Source: Dendrolimus kikuchii
Taxonomy: Eukaryota > Arthropoda > Insecta > Lepidoptera > Lasiocampidae
Assembly: GCA_019925095.2 (NCBI GenBank)
Contig: CM034412.1
Span: forward strand, 9,628,501 to 9,692,500
DNA: 64,000 nt
Direction of reading: 5' to 3'
Shown: positions 33,222 through 44,525 of the stretch, piece after piece
Position numbering within the stretch: the first letter of the stretch is position 1
Layout of the letters: every line of letters starts with the position of its first letter
Notes under the pieces: generated by a model
The model's input: only the letters and a program-made list of their open reading frames with translations
What the model was told of the DNA's origin: nothing
The model's database searches: none
Made by a program: the position numbers and the translations under genes

Positions 33222-33848
33222 ATTTGCGTAGCTGGCAAACAGACAGACGGCCCATCCTCAAATTATGTCACACGAATTTCATGATATTTGACCCCTCCTC
33301 TCCCTATTAAATTAAAACAGCATTTCCGTAATAAACTTAAATATATTAGATTTTGAAATGTGACGTCACAAAATTTTGGACCCCTTGTCACACAATGTCA
33401 CACTTCGGCTACGTTTCACAAGGGACTTACTTACAACGACCACGTTTGTTACGTTCACGACTGCGATTTTTCCCGTTCCACTTGCTTGCGTACGTTACAA
33501 TCATAAACTCTAGTGGAACGGATTATGGGGCGTAGATGTCATAAATGACGAAATACACAAATGTCATTTGGTTGATTTGAATATCGCGCCTTTTTCAGTG
33601 GCTCTGTGATCAACGTCCATTTCGACTCACATCTTGATATGGGTCGTTGTGAGCGCTGTGTGATCGAAAATTATGATATCATAAGTGACGTTTTCGCCAC
33701 GACCATAACGACCGAGGTCGCTTTGTGGAACGGCAGACGGAGCATTTTGGACGTTGTGAGATACTAAAGGAACGCGTCCTTTGTCGACCCCTCCCCCCTT
33801 AACGTGTGACGTAATTTATGAATGGCCCCTGATGGAAAGTGGTACGTA
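33222..33848 (-). mobile_element. Family-J scrap split by a TIR element
   Basis: 33230-33249 (GCTGGCAAACAGACAGACGG) and 33830-33845 (TGATGGAAAGTGGTA) are the two sides of one minus-strand family-J copy, interrupted at CGGCCCA/TGATGG. Confidence 0.6.
33250..33829. mobile_element. Non-autonomous DNA transposon, ~580 bp
   Basis: Left end CCCATCCTCAAATTATGTCA and right end (complement) GGGGCCATTCATAAATTACG align over about 25 positions, both followed by CACACG and a C/T-rich (or G/A-rich) stretch. No ORF. Superfamily not fixed because the target duplication is unclear. Confidence 0.55.
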
Positions 33849-34440
33849 CCGTCGCTTATAAGACATATGGAACGTCAGATGTGAAGCCAACGCATTTCCA
33901 GCCTTTTTTATTAATCGCCATCCTCCGCTATACTACATAGTAGAGTTCTTATTGTTATTTTTTTCTTTTGGGGAAAATAGGTGTGGGCGTCGCTTTTTTT
34001 TGGCTTTTTTCTTTTTACATATGTCGTTGCAAGTATTTGGAATAGAATGCGATGGACGTGATAAAGGGGTTGGGATAAAAGTGATAGACGAAAGGGATAG
34101 AAAAAAGTACATAGAATAGTGGAATGGAATTGAGAGACGAGATAGGGAGGGGATAGTGGGTCATAGGAACTCTTACTCATCGTACAAAACACGGTTAACT
34201 CAAGGTTTACCGTTACTCCGATATTCTGTAAAACCGTGGTATCGAACGAGCCGGTCCTAAGAGCTGTAGTCAAGATTATGATTCCAGCATGTTTCTTTTT
34301 CTTATTGCAGGAGTTCAGCAGACAGGCAGAAAGCCCACTTGATGGAAAGTGGTTACCATCGCCTATGGACATTTGCAACACCAAAGGTGCTACAAATGCG
34401 CTTCTACTCTCTTAAGGGAGACTGGAACCTGGCCACTTTA
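33849..34440 (-). mobile_element. Jockey-type LINE 3' UTR remnant with family-J end
   Basis: 34290-34440 is a clear family-J end (TTATTGCAGGAGTTCAGCAG to GGGAGACTGGAACCTGGCCA, minus strand). The preceding 33904-34280 shares scraps (GATATTCTGTAAAAC, TCAAGATTATGATTCC) with 51715-51900 and 56745-56930, so these belong to a related 3' UTR. Confidence 0.55.
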
Positions 34441-34989
34441 AACCTCTGTCGATAAAATTTACGTAACATTCTCCAGATATAAAGTACTGCAGATTTTAAG
34501 TCCAGAAATTTACTTTCGAAATTGACCTCATAGTTTTTAAGTGAATTCCGAACAAACAGACAAACACAAAAAAATATAAGAAACAAAAGACTACAATTTT
34601 ATAATTTTCTAATATTATAACTATAGATAAGTAAGTACCTCACACCTATATAGCGTGCACACTTCGTGTAAGTGTTTTATCCAAGTTATATGCTAAGTCG
34701 TCTGGCAAAGTTCAAATTCACGTTTTCCAGACAGGAAGCTACGTTAGTATAAAGTTTTGACATGAAAATCCAATAAAAGTTGGCGACATCAGCTATTTTC
34801 TCTATGAATTGACAATTCGAAACTTATCTATACAAAGAAAAAACTTTGAGGAGACGGGGAAAATGGCTACTTTTAAAATGACGAATTTGAAATATGCTGA
34901 ATTATTCTTAGAGATAACCTTTATTATATATATATAACGTTATATATGTATGTATAATATTATATGTATATGTTATATATATATATATA
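34441..34989. other. A+T-rich stretch with (TA)n
   Basis: A TATATA-rich run lies at 34928-34996. No gene. Confidence 0.4.
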
Positions 34990-35310
34990 TATATACTAAT
35001 ATATAGATAACAAAGGTAATCACGTATTAATGTGAAGCAAAAACTTTGTACCCCTTTTGACGAAAATTGCGCGGACGTAGGAGTATAAAATTTCGCACAC
35101 TTGTAGTTTATATAGAGAAGAAGCGACGAAACTAATATTTTTTTAAATTATGCATATAAAATACAATAAATCAATAAAAAATGTACACGCATATATACTC
35201 TTTTATTTATTGCTCAAGTCAAATTAACAGTGTAGCCTTGGCGAAATTTGTGATTATAGAAGTATAGTCTTTGACATTCATTATTATGATCGAATTTCGA
35301 GCACGGGTGA
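34990..35310 (+). mobile_element. Helitron-like repeat (family D)
   Basis: GAAGCAAAAACTTTGTACCC, TTGCGCGGACGTAGGAGTAT and CGAATTTCGAGCACGGGTGA match the reverse complement of 39711-40073, which supplies the ends. Confidence 0.55.
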
Positions 35311-35404
35311 CCACTACTTTTCATAATTCTATTACGAATCCAAAGAATATATTTTAATTATCTTCTAGGTAAGCGTGCAGACTGCATTTCTACTTTAGAC
35401 CATT

Positions 35405-35765
35405 ATTTTTTAATAACGCAGGAGGAATGTCTTTGGACACCGTCCTCGGCCTCTTCGGGGGAAGAACCTAATGCAGCACAGAAGCATGCATCGACGGTGT
35501 GTGGGACTCTCAGCGACCGGTTCTCCACGCTAGCTTCAAACAGAAGCAGTCGCGAGAAAGCTATCCAAACCACCCACTAAACATAAAGCTGCGCCCCCGT
35601 ATCCGCGCTTTTACGGGGCGTCACAGGATTTGGAATAGAGTTGCTCCACCGTGACGCCCCTACTCTTGGTAATATTCCACCCCGGCGACAGAGTGACCCA
35701 CTTCATCAAACGGGGGGGGGGGGAGAGAATCCGCTGATACCCCCGTAGCAGCGGCCTCCTGTGAC
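35405..35765 (-). mobile_element. R1-type LINE 3' UTR fragment
   Basis: It shares order and landmarks with 63286-63560: AGGAATGTC, ACACCGTCCTCGG/ACACCATCCTCGG, GTGTGGGACTCT, CACCCACTAA/TACCCACTAA and CGCGCTTTTACGG/TGCGCTTTTATGG. An oligo-T on the left end suggests a minus-strand poly(A). It contains a run of twelve G at 35712-35723. Confidence 0.5.
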
Positions 35766-37378
35766 GGTAATGACGTTCTGCTTTAGACGAATCTATATAA
35801 TATAAAATAACTACCTTCTATTATTATTCTGTTAGTAAATAAACTCGTTCAAATAATGCAGTAATTTAGCAATTGATTCTTCAAAATTGAAAGAGAGAAA
35901 TGAACCGTCTAATATCTGCTTGCTGCTGCCCGTATATATAAATAAATCGTGTAGTAACGATAAAGGCGAGGTCGACTGACAAATGATATATTGCTTGCTC
36001 AAAATAGGCGCCACGAAGCATTTATCATAATTTGTTCCTCATTACTTACTCGATATTCATACTTTTATATATGAAACGCTTAGATTATATCATAGGATAT
36101 ATGCAGTTAGAAATTGTGCAAAAATATGTCGATAAATGCCCAATACCCCAAGTACGGACTAGTTTTGCCCAAGAACATCAATTTTACAGCTCCTTTTATG
36201 TCCAACAAATTACCTGAAATAAAAAAATTTTTTAAAGTAAACAAATAATGATTTCAAAAGAAATTTTTCCTAAAATAGACATATAATATTATACAAGATA
36301 TCTATAAAACTTTTTTTATGTTAAAATGTAATGTTAAATGTATTTACTGTTCTTGTATTTACATTAAGGGAAAGAACAATAAAATAGGACCATGGGCGGT
36401 CCCAGCTTTTCAATTGAGTTTCTTAAGCCGTGTCTCCCGCGCTTGTTTGCCCTACACGCAACATGAAACACCTACAAAAAGCATTAAGCGCATACATACA
36501 TGTATTGCGCAGGAGAAACATCCACAGGAGAGCCTGATTTATAGGTAGTCAAATAAATAAACATAAATATGCACATAAATGTATTTATTTAATAATAACA
36601 TATCAAAAACTTGTTATGTGCGGTAACACTACGGTTTTCAACAAATACGAGGCAACCATGTTACTTCTCACACAGCTTTACAAAATTCATAGAAAACACC
36701 TCATTCAAGACCCTTGTGGGTGACTCATGCATGAGCGTGAGAAAGTGCTAAGTGAAGACTTTCCTGGGATGCCTCGGAGCCACCCTGCCGACAGATGGAT
36801 GGAACAGACTGGCTCAAATCGCGGCAGTATGTAATCTCGTCAGATCATCGTGATCGTATTTTTAGGTAATTATTGTAATAACTGATTTAACTAAAGTTTC
36901 ACTAATAAGTATAGTTTTTAAAACTTCCTCCGACGGCCATCTTACATAACTAACCTCAAAACAATAACATGTCAAATAAATGCAAGCCGCTCTCAACCCC
37001 CTCCCACTCTCATAATGTATGAACGTCGTAGTCTTAACATGACTCTGCCATAACTTTTATCAACAACAGTAGGTACGTAGGCATAAAATCCAGGGGGTCC
37101 AACTGCCCTCCCCTGGCTCCATGGATACGCCCTTGTATAGGACAAAAGTACCTAACATCCAAAGAAAAATAATGTTCCCGAGGAATAGCATATGTGACTA
37201 TAGTCGAAGAGATTGCGCTGCGACTACGTGTTATTGGCTCCACCGTTGCAATTCAACAAACAAATACATCATCAGGGCAACGCAAATGTGTTGCTCTCAT
37301 GGTTGTTACCAACTTCGTTAGATGGTGTTACGGGTCTTCATTCATAGTGTTCCCGAAGGATAGAAAATTGTTATTAAA
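35766..37378. other. Unannotated stretch, ~1.6 kb
   Basis: 37085-37135 (CAGGGGGTCCAACTGCCCTC and GGCTCCATGGATACGCCC) resembles a dispersed repeat end. ORFs here are short and overlapping. No gene. Confidence 0.4.
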
Positions 37379-37698
37379 ACTAGCGGTCCCGGCAGACGTT
37401 GTCTTGCCCTGAAAAAATAATATTCTAAGACTCGATTCTAGTGTTTCATACCGGTTCCAATTATTGTGAATCGAAAACCACCCGGGGTGCCACTCAAATA
37501 CACAAAAAACATCAAAATCGGTCCAGGAAATTAGGACGCTCCTAGAAACCGATCCCAGCGCCATCTACCGGTTTGAATTCTGAATCTAAATAATGCCCAT
37601 TCAAACACACACACAATTTTTTTTATCAAAATCGTTAAAGTCATTTTCAAGTAATGCGCGTGCAACATTTCTACGATTGATTTTTATTTATATAGAAG
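37379..37698 (-). mobile_element. Helitron-like repeat (family C), complete-looking
   Basis: The plus strand starts ACTAGCGGTCCCGGCAGACG (minus end CCGCTAG-T) and ends TTTATTTATATAGAAGATA. The interior has ACCGGTTCCAATTATTGTGA, ATCAAAATCGGTCCAGGAAA and the CACACA run. It serves as the reference for the copy split by the LINE at 43-49 kb. Confidence 0.55.
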
Positions 37699-37739
37699 AT
37701 AATACGTATTGCTGTTTTGATTATTGTTAAAAAAGAAAT

Positions 37740-38000
37740 TCCAAGAGTATACATATACTCGTACCCATTTTTACTGGAGCATTTATACAGAAAAACACAT
37801 AGAACGGTTTGTTCAACTTCTGAACAAGGAATGCCGATCTAAAGTACAATTTATTGTAAGATATGTTTCCCGCACAATAATTAACTGCCCTCGAGCTCTA
37901 TTATGACATATGCATCTGACGAAATAATCGCAACTACCCGCGCTATTATAATAGTACAGCAAGTAAGTAGGTGGCACTACTCGGAAAGTTGGGACTAATG
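37740..38000. repeat. Unclassified repeat shared with 51235-51440
   Basis: GCCGATCTAAAGTACAATTT, CTATTATGACATATGCATCT and TAGGTGGCACTACTCGG recur with some changes at 51.2-51.7 kb. Confidence 0.5.
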
Positions 38001-39007
38001 TTATTAAAACTACCTTTATAATTATTGTTTATGTGTTTTTCAAAATAAAACACTGTTTGATCTATCTAACTGTAACGAAAAAGGGACAACGTAGAATGTA
38101 AAATATTGCCGGAATTTTCGTTCGAAATGTGTTGACTGTAGCAATAAATAAATGTCAAACGACATCGGGACCTTTATTGAAATGCGTTGGAATCCAAATG
38201 CAATAATGTAGCTTTCATTGTATTTGTAGTTTCTTTGATGTCTGTCCACTATAGGTAATGAACGCTTGTAGTGGAACACTTATAAGCCAATAGATGGCGC
38301 TGTGCAATAATTGAAGTGGCAAACGTTTCCCGAAACATATAAAGAATATATACAAATTTTCAACAATGACAAATGGGCCTAGGACTGCGAGGAACAACAT
38401 TGGCCTGGCTGGAAGATCTACCTTTGAGACGAAGGAGCATTCCATCTCGCTCCTCCACCTTATCGGAGCACCCCCCCTACATGCTCAATAATGAGGTAGA
38501 CGACAATGATGCCCGAGGTAGGTAACGATACGGTAGACCAACTGGCGAGAACGGGATCCAACCAGTCGCACCCGATAATTATATCTCTCGCTCAACGACC
38601 ACAACAGCCCATGTCCTGCTAGAGTACAAAAGGAGTGACCCGATAGAGGGCAAATCTGGACGCCCCGGATAGCCTTCGAGATGTATTCGGTAACGTTAAA
38701 AACCTGGATGACTTCGTGTGAAGGAGCTGGGCTGAATTTAAGTAACCCCTCATTCACCCGCGTACGCAAAATAGTCGCTATGGCGTCGAGTTGTAGAAAT
38801 CGGTCGCTTACAGAAGATGAAAGTAGTTGACTGTCGAGTAAACATAGATATTATCTGACAAAAAGCCAGCTACGAGATGTTCATCCCCATTTCCTTGAGC
38901 TCCCACGCTCAATTACGCAACGGTTCTCTCTCAAACATTTATTCGGCGTACAAAATGATCTCTGGAGGGAACTTCTCGTTGCGGTTTTCCCTTGCGCTAT
39001 TATGACA
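38001..39007. other. Unannotated stretch with a G+C-richer block
   Basis: 38370-38880 is richer in G+C than its surroundings and may be old LINE coding sequence (minus ORF 38485-38769, 94 residues, no firm motif). No gene called. Confidence 0.35.
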
Positions 39008-39152
39008 TGAGGATTTTTAAGGGTTAATAAAAAAATTGAGGTCGGCAACGCGTTAGTGACACCCCTGGTGTTGCAAACTTCCATAGATGACGGTAACTGT
39101 TTTCAATCAGGTGGGCCGTCGTCCTGTTTGCCGGCTTCAGGCAATAAAAAAA
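39008..39152 (+). mobile_element. Jockey-type 3' end, divergent subfamily
   Basis: GAGGTCGGCAACGCGTTAGT, GGTGTTGCAAACTTCCATAG and CAATCAGGTGGGCCGTCGTC, ending GGCAATAAAAAAAA. It is closer to a classic jockey/BMC1-like moth LINE end than the main family J. Confidence 0.65.
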
Positions 39153-39710
39153 ATTAGGGTTTGCCGTCATAACTTAAACACATCAAAAAACACATCGAGA
39201 GTTTATTTCTCAAGTGAAAGTATATTAATCAAAATTATATTCACAGCTTGGTAAGTTGGTTGGAAAATTCTTTTCGTCCGTCTTTCGATTTTAATATGCC
39301 TTTCATCCGTCAGTCTTTCAATGTATCGGATTTTTCCTCTATCTGTGCTTAGCAGGCAGGCTTTGTTTGGGGGTGAGAAATGCCGCATACCTTAACAGCG
39401 GGTTGTACACAGTCAATATTGGTCTTTTTCAATTTTGTTTTCTTTGAAAATCAAAGAGTGAAATTTAAAATGTTTTTTTACAGCCTTAAGCCGATATTTG
39501 ACAATTTGTGTGTCTTTTTATTTGAACTATATGGCACTAGAACCAAATACCTCGGAACAGGACGTCACCACTCCAATCACGCCGCTAGATAGATATCCCC
39601 GCTAGAATATTTCTTACAAATAATTTGTGAAATTAGGTTTTAAAGTGAATTTCTTAAATAGACTTCCTGACATGCTAGAGCCATGCTTTTTTATGGTGAA
39701 ATTATTACTA
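39153..39710. other. A+T-rich unannotated stretch
   Basis: No gene seen. Confidence 0.4.
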
Positions 39711-40073
39711 CTAGAGGTCGCCCAGTGGTCGAAATTCGAGCATAATTAATTTAAATTATAAGTTTGAACATTATTAAAGTTCTGTTGTCAAAGACAGATT
39801 TCTCCAAGCCTTCACTGTCAATTTGACTTTAATAATAAACAAAAGAGTATATTTGCGTGTGTGTGTCAAATACATGGTAGTGTGTATAATGTTTTGTTAA
39901 TTGTTTATTGATTTAATGTATTTTTTATGTATAATTTAAAAAAAAATTAGCATTCTGCACTTCTTCTCTATGTAAACTATAAGTTGCGAAATTTCATACT
40001 CCTCCGTCCGCGCAATTTTTTTTAAAAAGGCGTACAAATTTTTTGCTTCACCTATTAATATAATGATATAGAT
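39711..40073 (-). mobile_element. Helitron-like repeat (family D), both ends visible
   Basis: The minus strand starts TCTATATCATTATATTAATA and ends GGGCGACCTCTAG followed by T, that is TC...CTAG-T. The central part matches 34990-35310. Confidence 0.55.
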
Positions 40074-40074
40074 T

Positions 40075-40270
40075 ACAGCTCAGAATACAGAATATCGACA
40101 TGAAACGGTTAACAGTTATCCTTGAGCTTCTATCCTATTTCCATGGTCCTATTCGCCTGTCCCAACTTTATTCCATCTTTTCTATCCCTCCGTAAATGCT
40201 GGCATCAAGTTTGACCATTGTTACCATTAGATCGGTCGTCTGCCTGTTTCTCAGCTTCGTAATAAAAAGA
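40075..40270 (+). mobile_element. Jockey-type 3' UTR fragment
   Basis: ACAGAATATCGACATG, TTAACAGTTATCCTTGAGCT and GATCGGTCGTCTGCCTGTTT, ending CGTAATAAAAAG. Confidence 0.5.
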
Positions 40271-40551
40271 AAGATTATAGATATTATCATTTAGATTTTA
40301 AAATTGTAGCTGCTTTGATCGTGTATAAGGCCCTTTATATAAATATCTCGGCAACATCGGCATCCAGTCATTTATTTCGGAGAATATTGAATTCTATTGT
40401 CATTCTGGGCACCTTCACATTAAAGCTTTTATCTAAATAATTGATGGCGAACGTGATTGACTGTCTAATCGATGACAAATTTATAACTTTTATGCTTGAT
40501 TAATTATAAACTCGAAGAAGTTGAGTTAATAACAGCACAGTTAGCTATTAA
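40271..40551. other. Unannotated stretch
   Basis: Nothing recognised. Confidence 0.35.
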
Positions 40552-40706
40552 TAACAGCCCATAATTGTCCCACAGCTGGCCACGGACCTCCTTAAAGAAA
40601 CCCACAGTATACCCACCACGCTTGTCTGAGGCGGATTAGCGGGTTTGATACATTGGTTATCTCGATGTGCAGGTTTCATCATGATGTTTTTCTTCACTGT
40701 TAGCAA
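40552..40706 (-). mobile_element. tRNA-derived SINE, family SB, 3' part
   Basis: The plus strand CAGCCCATAATTGTCCCACA and GGTTATCTCGATGTGCAGGT are complements of the SB body at 19890-20030. The head is missing. Confidence 0.7.
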
Positions 40707-40709
40707 AGG

Positions 40710-40948
40710 TATTTTTTTTAATAATCGGCGACAAGCACCCACATTGTATATACCCAAATTAAGCAAGTTATGCTTGTGTTATGGGTAATATACAACGGAC
40801 CACTCTGGGGCCTATCGCAGACGGGTGTCTGACCATTTATACAACAGAAAGTCCGTGTAAAAAAATTACCATGCTATGAATCGAACCTGGAGTCTCAGCA
40901 TTGTAGTGAGGTCGTCCGGCAAAGGCATAGCCCGCTCAACCGCAGTGA
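40710..40948 (-). mobile_element. tRNA-derived SINE, family SA
   Basis: A-box and B-box complements are readable (TAGCCCGCTCAACC near 40930; GAATCGAACC near 40877, one change in the box). The body is diverged, and the tail is a T run at 40710-40717. Confidence 0.7.
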
Positions 40949-41395
40949 TCATAAAATAACTAAATAAATAATTATTATAACAATACGCTTCAGGCCAGAA
41001 AATCGCCAAGTGGTGCAATCTTTCCAACCAATATTTGAACCCGCGCTTTTGAGTTTGGGACGGCTACCATAGATACCCCTACTTTTATCATATCTTTTTA
41101 CCCTCATTTCCTTAATGTACCAAATCTCTCAAGTACGAAGTGTTTCTATAGAACGTATATTCCGCACACAATAGCGATCTAGAAGGAATGGAATGGTTTT
41201 CTATAAAATTTCCCTCTGCGTGAGTCTTTTTAAGAAGGTCGTCGTGAAATTTATAGGAAGCAGGTAATTCGTCGGATATGTACTGGTGTTGCCGAGATCT
41301 ATAGACGCTACAGTGATCTCTTCTTAGCATTCCAATGGTCAAAGGTGTTGTAATAAAACCATTTTATGGCTAATACATAATATTTTTTTATTATA
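40949..41395. other. Unannotated stretch
   Basis: No gene seen; the ORF 41112-41342 has no motif. Confidence 0.4.
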
Positions 41396-41826
41396 TGTAT
41401 ATATATAAATCAGTTGCTGTTCTTTAGTCTCGCTAAAGCTCGAGAACGGCTGGACTGATTTGGCTAATTTTGATTTTGAATTATTTGTGGACGTCCACGT
41501 AAGGTTTGAAAGGTGAGTAAATATGAAAAAAATGCTTGGAATATAGTAAAATCAAAATTTCGCTTTCCCTTAGAAACTATTCCTACCTGTCAAACATTTA
41601 ATGTTCCTCCCGTCGTTTAGAAATCAATTAAATTTATAAGTCGTTCAAAAATCAAATTAAACTTAAAATTCTTTTTCATTTTTTTGGTTTTGAATCTCAA
41701 ACGTTTGATGTCGGTTCCGGTTAAGTTTTGACCACATTTTTTACTAAAGTTGAAACATTCTGCAATTATCATTCAGCTTTTTTATTTATTGATTCTGAGG
41801 CAGTACGAAGTTTGCCGGGTCAGCTA
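41396..41826 (+). mobile_element. Helitron-like repeat (family B), complete-looking
   Basis: It runs from TATATATAAATCAGTTGCTG through CTCGAGAACGGCTGGACTG to TTTGCCGGGTCAGCTAG followed by T. Confidence 0.55.
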
Positions 41827-42656
41827 GTATAGAATATAATTTAAAATTTCTTCAATAAAAAATATCGAACTAAAAGCACAATCTTTACTTTAAAGGTTTT
41901 TCTAACATTCGTTATTCGAAAAAATTGTGCTTCTAGTACGACATTTTTTAATGAAGTCATTTTAAATTTTAAATGAGGTTTGACAACAAAAGGTAATAAA
42001 GAAACTATGAACTCATTCCTGTACCTCTGTCTATGTCAGATCTGATTATATCGAGAACAACCTATTAAGGCCAGATCTAACATTTGGCAAACATGTAAAG
42101 ATTTCATGTGTTTACAAAATGCAGCGTCTTTGTAAAAATATATTGTTACAAATTTGTGATATTTGAATTTAAAATACCATTGGAATTATCTCAAAAGTTA
42201 TTGGAAGTACACACACGTAATTCGCTGTTGTTACAAACACAAACAATATAACAAGTGCAAACCATAAAGCAGAAGATCGTAACAACATAAAATACGCTAA
42301 TTCCATAGATGAGATTCGCGTTCCGAATGTGCACTTAGCAACGCCTCTATCGCAGTTGAAACTCTATTAACTCTATCTCAATCACAAAATAGATATAAAC
42401 CATCTCGCAACATGAACACAATTCATTAGAATTCTCAAACTCGTAACTTATTGTCTTCTAAGAATCTCAAACTACATCGAAATTTAAACAATAAAAAGGT
42501 TTATGATGTCTTTGACTGGAATAGAACACAAAGACTTTCCCAATAGCGAATAAATTTCATTACTTAAAAGAGTTACAGATAATTTAAATTCCAATGAGTA
42601 ATAAAAGACGTGTTGCCAAAGGATTATATGAATTTCGTCTTCTCGCCCTCTTGTAA
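41827..42656. other. A+T-rich unannotated stretch
   Basis: No gene or bounded repeat seen. Confidence 0.4.
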
Positions 42657-42658
42657 TC

Positions 42659-43080
42659 TATACTAATATTATAAAGAGGAAAGATTTGATTGTTTGTTTG
42701 CATTGAATAGGCTCCGAACTACTGAACCAATTGGAAAAATTCTTTCACTGTTAGCAAGCTTTTTTTTTAAGGCGGGGGAAATGCTATTTACGCACAATAC
42801 TGGGTCCTTTGCAAGGGATTAGACCATAGTTGATCATGAAGGCTTTCCCCTTTGACGAGGGGCAATCCGAACAATAATCAAGCCAGCTTGTGTGGAGACT
42901 CAGAGAAGTTGCACGGGCAACACCCACTACCCACTAAAACCACCCTCCTCCCATGTGCCCCGCGCTTTTTATGAAGGAAAGGCTGAGACTTAGAACGTAG
43001 TTACGCCCAGTCCAAACTGTTGGCAAGCTACACTATCCCCGGGTGACATAGGCTATATTATATATTTAAAAAAAACTAGG
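42659..43080 (+). mobile_element. Helitron-like repeat (family A) with a nested insertion
   Basis: It starts TCTATACTAATATTATAAAG and continues to TTCTTTCACTGTTAGCAAGC, then resumes after the insertion at ACACTATCCCCGGGTGACAT. The host reads through if 42761-43029 is removed. Confidence 0.55.
42761..43016 (-). mobile_element. R1-clade LINE 3' UTR insertion, 13-bp TSD
   Basis: The near-exact repeat CTGTTAGCAAGCT/CTGTTGGCAAGCT (42748-42760 and 43017-43029, 12 of 13) bounds it. Eight T at its left join are the minus-strand poly(A). The body matches 3970-4165 (GGGTCCTTTGCAAGGGATTA, CTTGTGTGGAGACTC, CTTAGAACGTAGTTACGCCC), so it is the 3' UTR of the same R1-clade family as 3967-4991. Confidence 0.8.
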
Positions 43081-43499
43081 GATCCTTACAAAAACTCCAA
43101 TAATGTAACTCGAGGCGTACAAAAATTACCTAAAATCGCGTGCGCTGCGAAAACTATTGATGATGAGCTGTATGTACCCGGCAGACGTTGTCCTGCCCTT
43201 AGAAATAGAAATCTAGAACCGGATTTCAGCGACATTTACGGGGACCAATAGTTAATTATTTCATATACAATTTAATTCATAAACATTGTTCAAAGTGCTA
43301 ATTCTTTAAATATTTCGCATTAAACGTAAAGTATAAACAGTGTGCAATATTTTTATGTTATTGGATTGAATAGTAAGACAGTTTATAGTGAATTATTTGT
43401 GATAACAGTTGCTACCTGATTCTTCATATTCATATTTTGTAAGACCTACCTTCTTGTCGGTAACTGTTTTTGATAAAAGGTTTACAATACAGTAACAAA

Positions 43500-44420
43500 A
43501 TGCTTGGAGGAGTATTACACCCTCAAACTCGCAAAGGGGGAACGCCATTATCTGCGTCTGACTCAAATATCGCCCAGTCAGTTAATCCAGAGGAAGAATT
43601 TCCTGAAAGCAACAATTTAAAGCGTCGCCGAGTTGGTGATAAGAAATCTTCAGATGAGTTCATCGAATTAAAGCAATTTATAAATAATCTGATGCTTAGT
43701 CAAAATAAACGCTTAGATCTCTTGGAAAACCATATAAAAGAAGTGAAAGGCTTAAATACAACCTTGAATACTTCATGTCAAGAAATAGAAAAAAGTCTCA
43801 ATATTATGTCAGATCAAATGAGAAGTGTTGAAACGAAAATTGATTTATTAGAATCGGAGAGGAAATCCATGGCAAATCACGTATTGGAATTAGAAGAAAA
43901 AATTGATAACTTAGAGAGAAATTCTGTTAAGACTAGTATTGAAATTAGAAATATTCCAAAGTTCCCACAGGAAACTAAAGAAATGTTGTACAACATGGTT
44001 CAGAACCTGGCACAATATCTTAACATTAACATTTCTAAATCCGATCTAAGGGATGTCCAGCGCTCCCTTAGTAAACAAGATAAGAAATTTTCTTCAGTTA
44101 TTGTAGAATTTCATAACACTTTTATTATGACAACATTATTAAAGGAGGCAAAAAAGCACAATAAAGAGAACATCTCCAGTCGTCTGAATTCAAGTCATAT
44201 TGGATTGAGCCCCCATAACAATCCCATTTATATATCAGAATATCTCACTGCAAAATCAAGAAGACTTTTTTATATGGCTCGAGAATTCGCCAAAAAACAA
44301 AATTATGCATTTTGCTGGTGTTCAAAAGGTCGGATTTACTTACGAAAAGAACTAGGCTCGGAATATATACTTATAAAACATGAAACTCGTCTAGAGGAAC
44401 TTAAAAATAAGACTAAGTGA
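43500..44420 (+). CDS. LINE ORF1: coiled-coil, baculovirus FP-like RNA-binding protein
   Basis: 306 residues from the first ATG (an upstream in-frame TTG at 43470 is not used as a start in animals). A basic, NLS-like NLKRRRVGDKK lies at 39-49. A long coiled coil spans about 55-140 (heptads such as LLENHIKEVKGLNTTLN and ELEEKIDNLERN). A folded domain begins at SIEIRNIPKFPQETKEML (146-163) and continues to FSSVIVEFHN (197-206). The C-terminal part IYISEYLTAKSRRLFYMARE to YAFCWCSKGRIYLRKE (243-284) resembles the C-terminal domain of baculovirus FP proteins, which occurs widely in insect LINE ORF1s. Probable role: RNA-binding chaperone of the retrotransposon RNP. It ends in TGA followed by CTA. 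Confidence 0.85.
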   Translation: MLGGVLHPQTRKGGTPLSASDSNIAQSVNPEEEFPESNNLKRRRVGDKKSSDEFIELKQFINNLMLSQNKRLDLLENHIKEVKGLNTTLNTSCQEIEKSLNIMSDQMRSVETKIDLLESERKSMANHVLELEEKIDNLERNSVKTSIEIRNIPKFPQETKEMLYNMVQNLAQYLNINISKSDLRDVQRSLSKQDKKFSSVIVEFHNTFIMTTLLKEAKKHNKENISSRLNSSHIGLSPHNNPIYISEYLTAKSRRLFYMAREFAKKQNYAFCWCSKGRIYLRKELGSEYILIKHETRLEELKNKTK

Positions 44421-44424
44421 CTAA
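44418..44424 (+). promoter_or_regulatory. Candidate leaky stop codon (TGA-CTA)
   Basis: The ORF1 stop is TGA at 44418-44420 and the next codon is CTA. UGA-CUA is a known readthrough-promoting context in viral and animal mRNAs. The same frame then stays open to 45542. Function here is inferred. Confidence 0.45.
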
Positions 44425-44525
44425 CCCTGAATTTGATTTTCTTAACTCAATATGTGTCACCCTTAATATTAAGTTTGATTTTTTTCCATCAATTTGTTTA
44501 TTCTGTATTAATAAACTCTCTTATT

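Noticed and set aside
43470..43499. Upstream ORF1 start at 43470 and extension start at 44433
   Set aside because: Both are TTG codons; the first ATGs are 43500 and 44526, the plausible starts in an animal.
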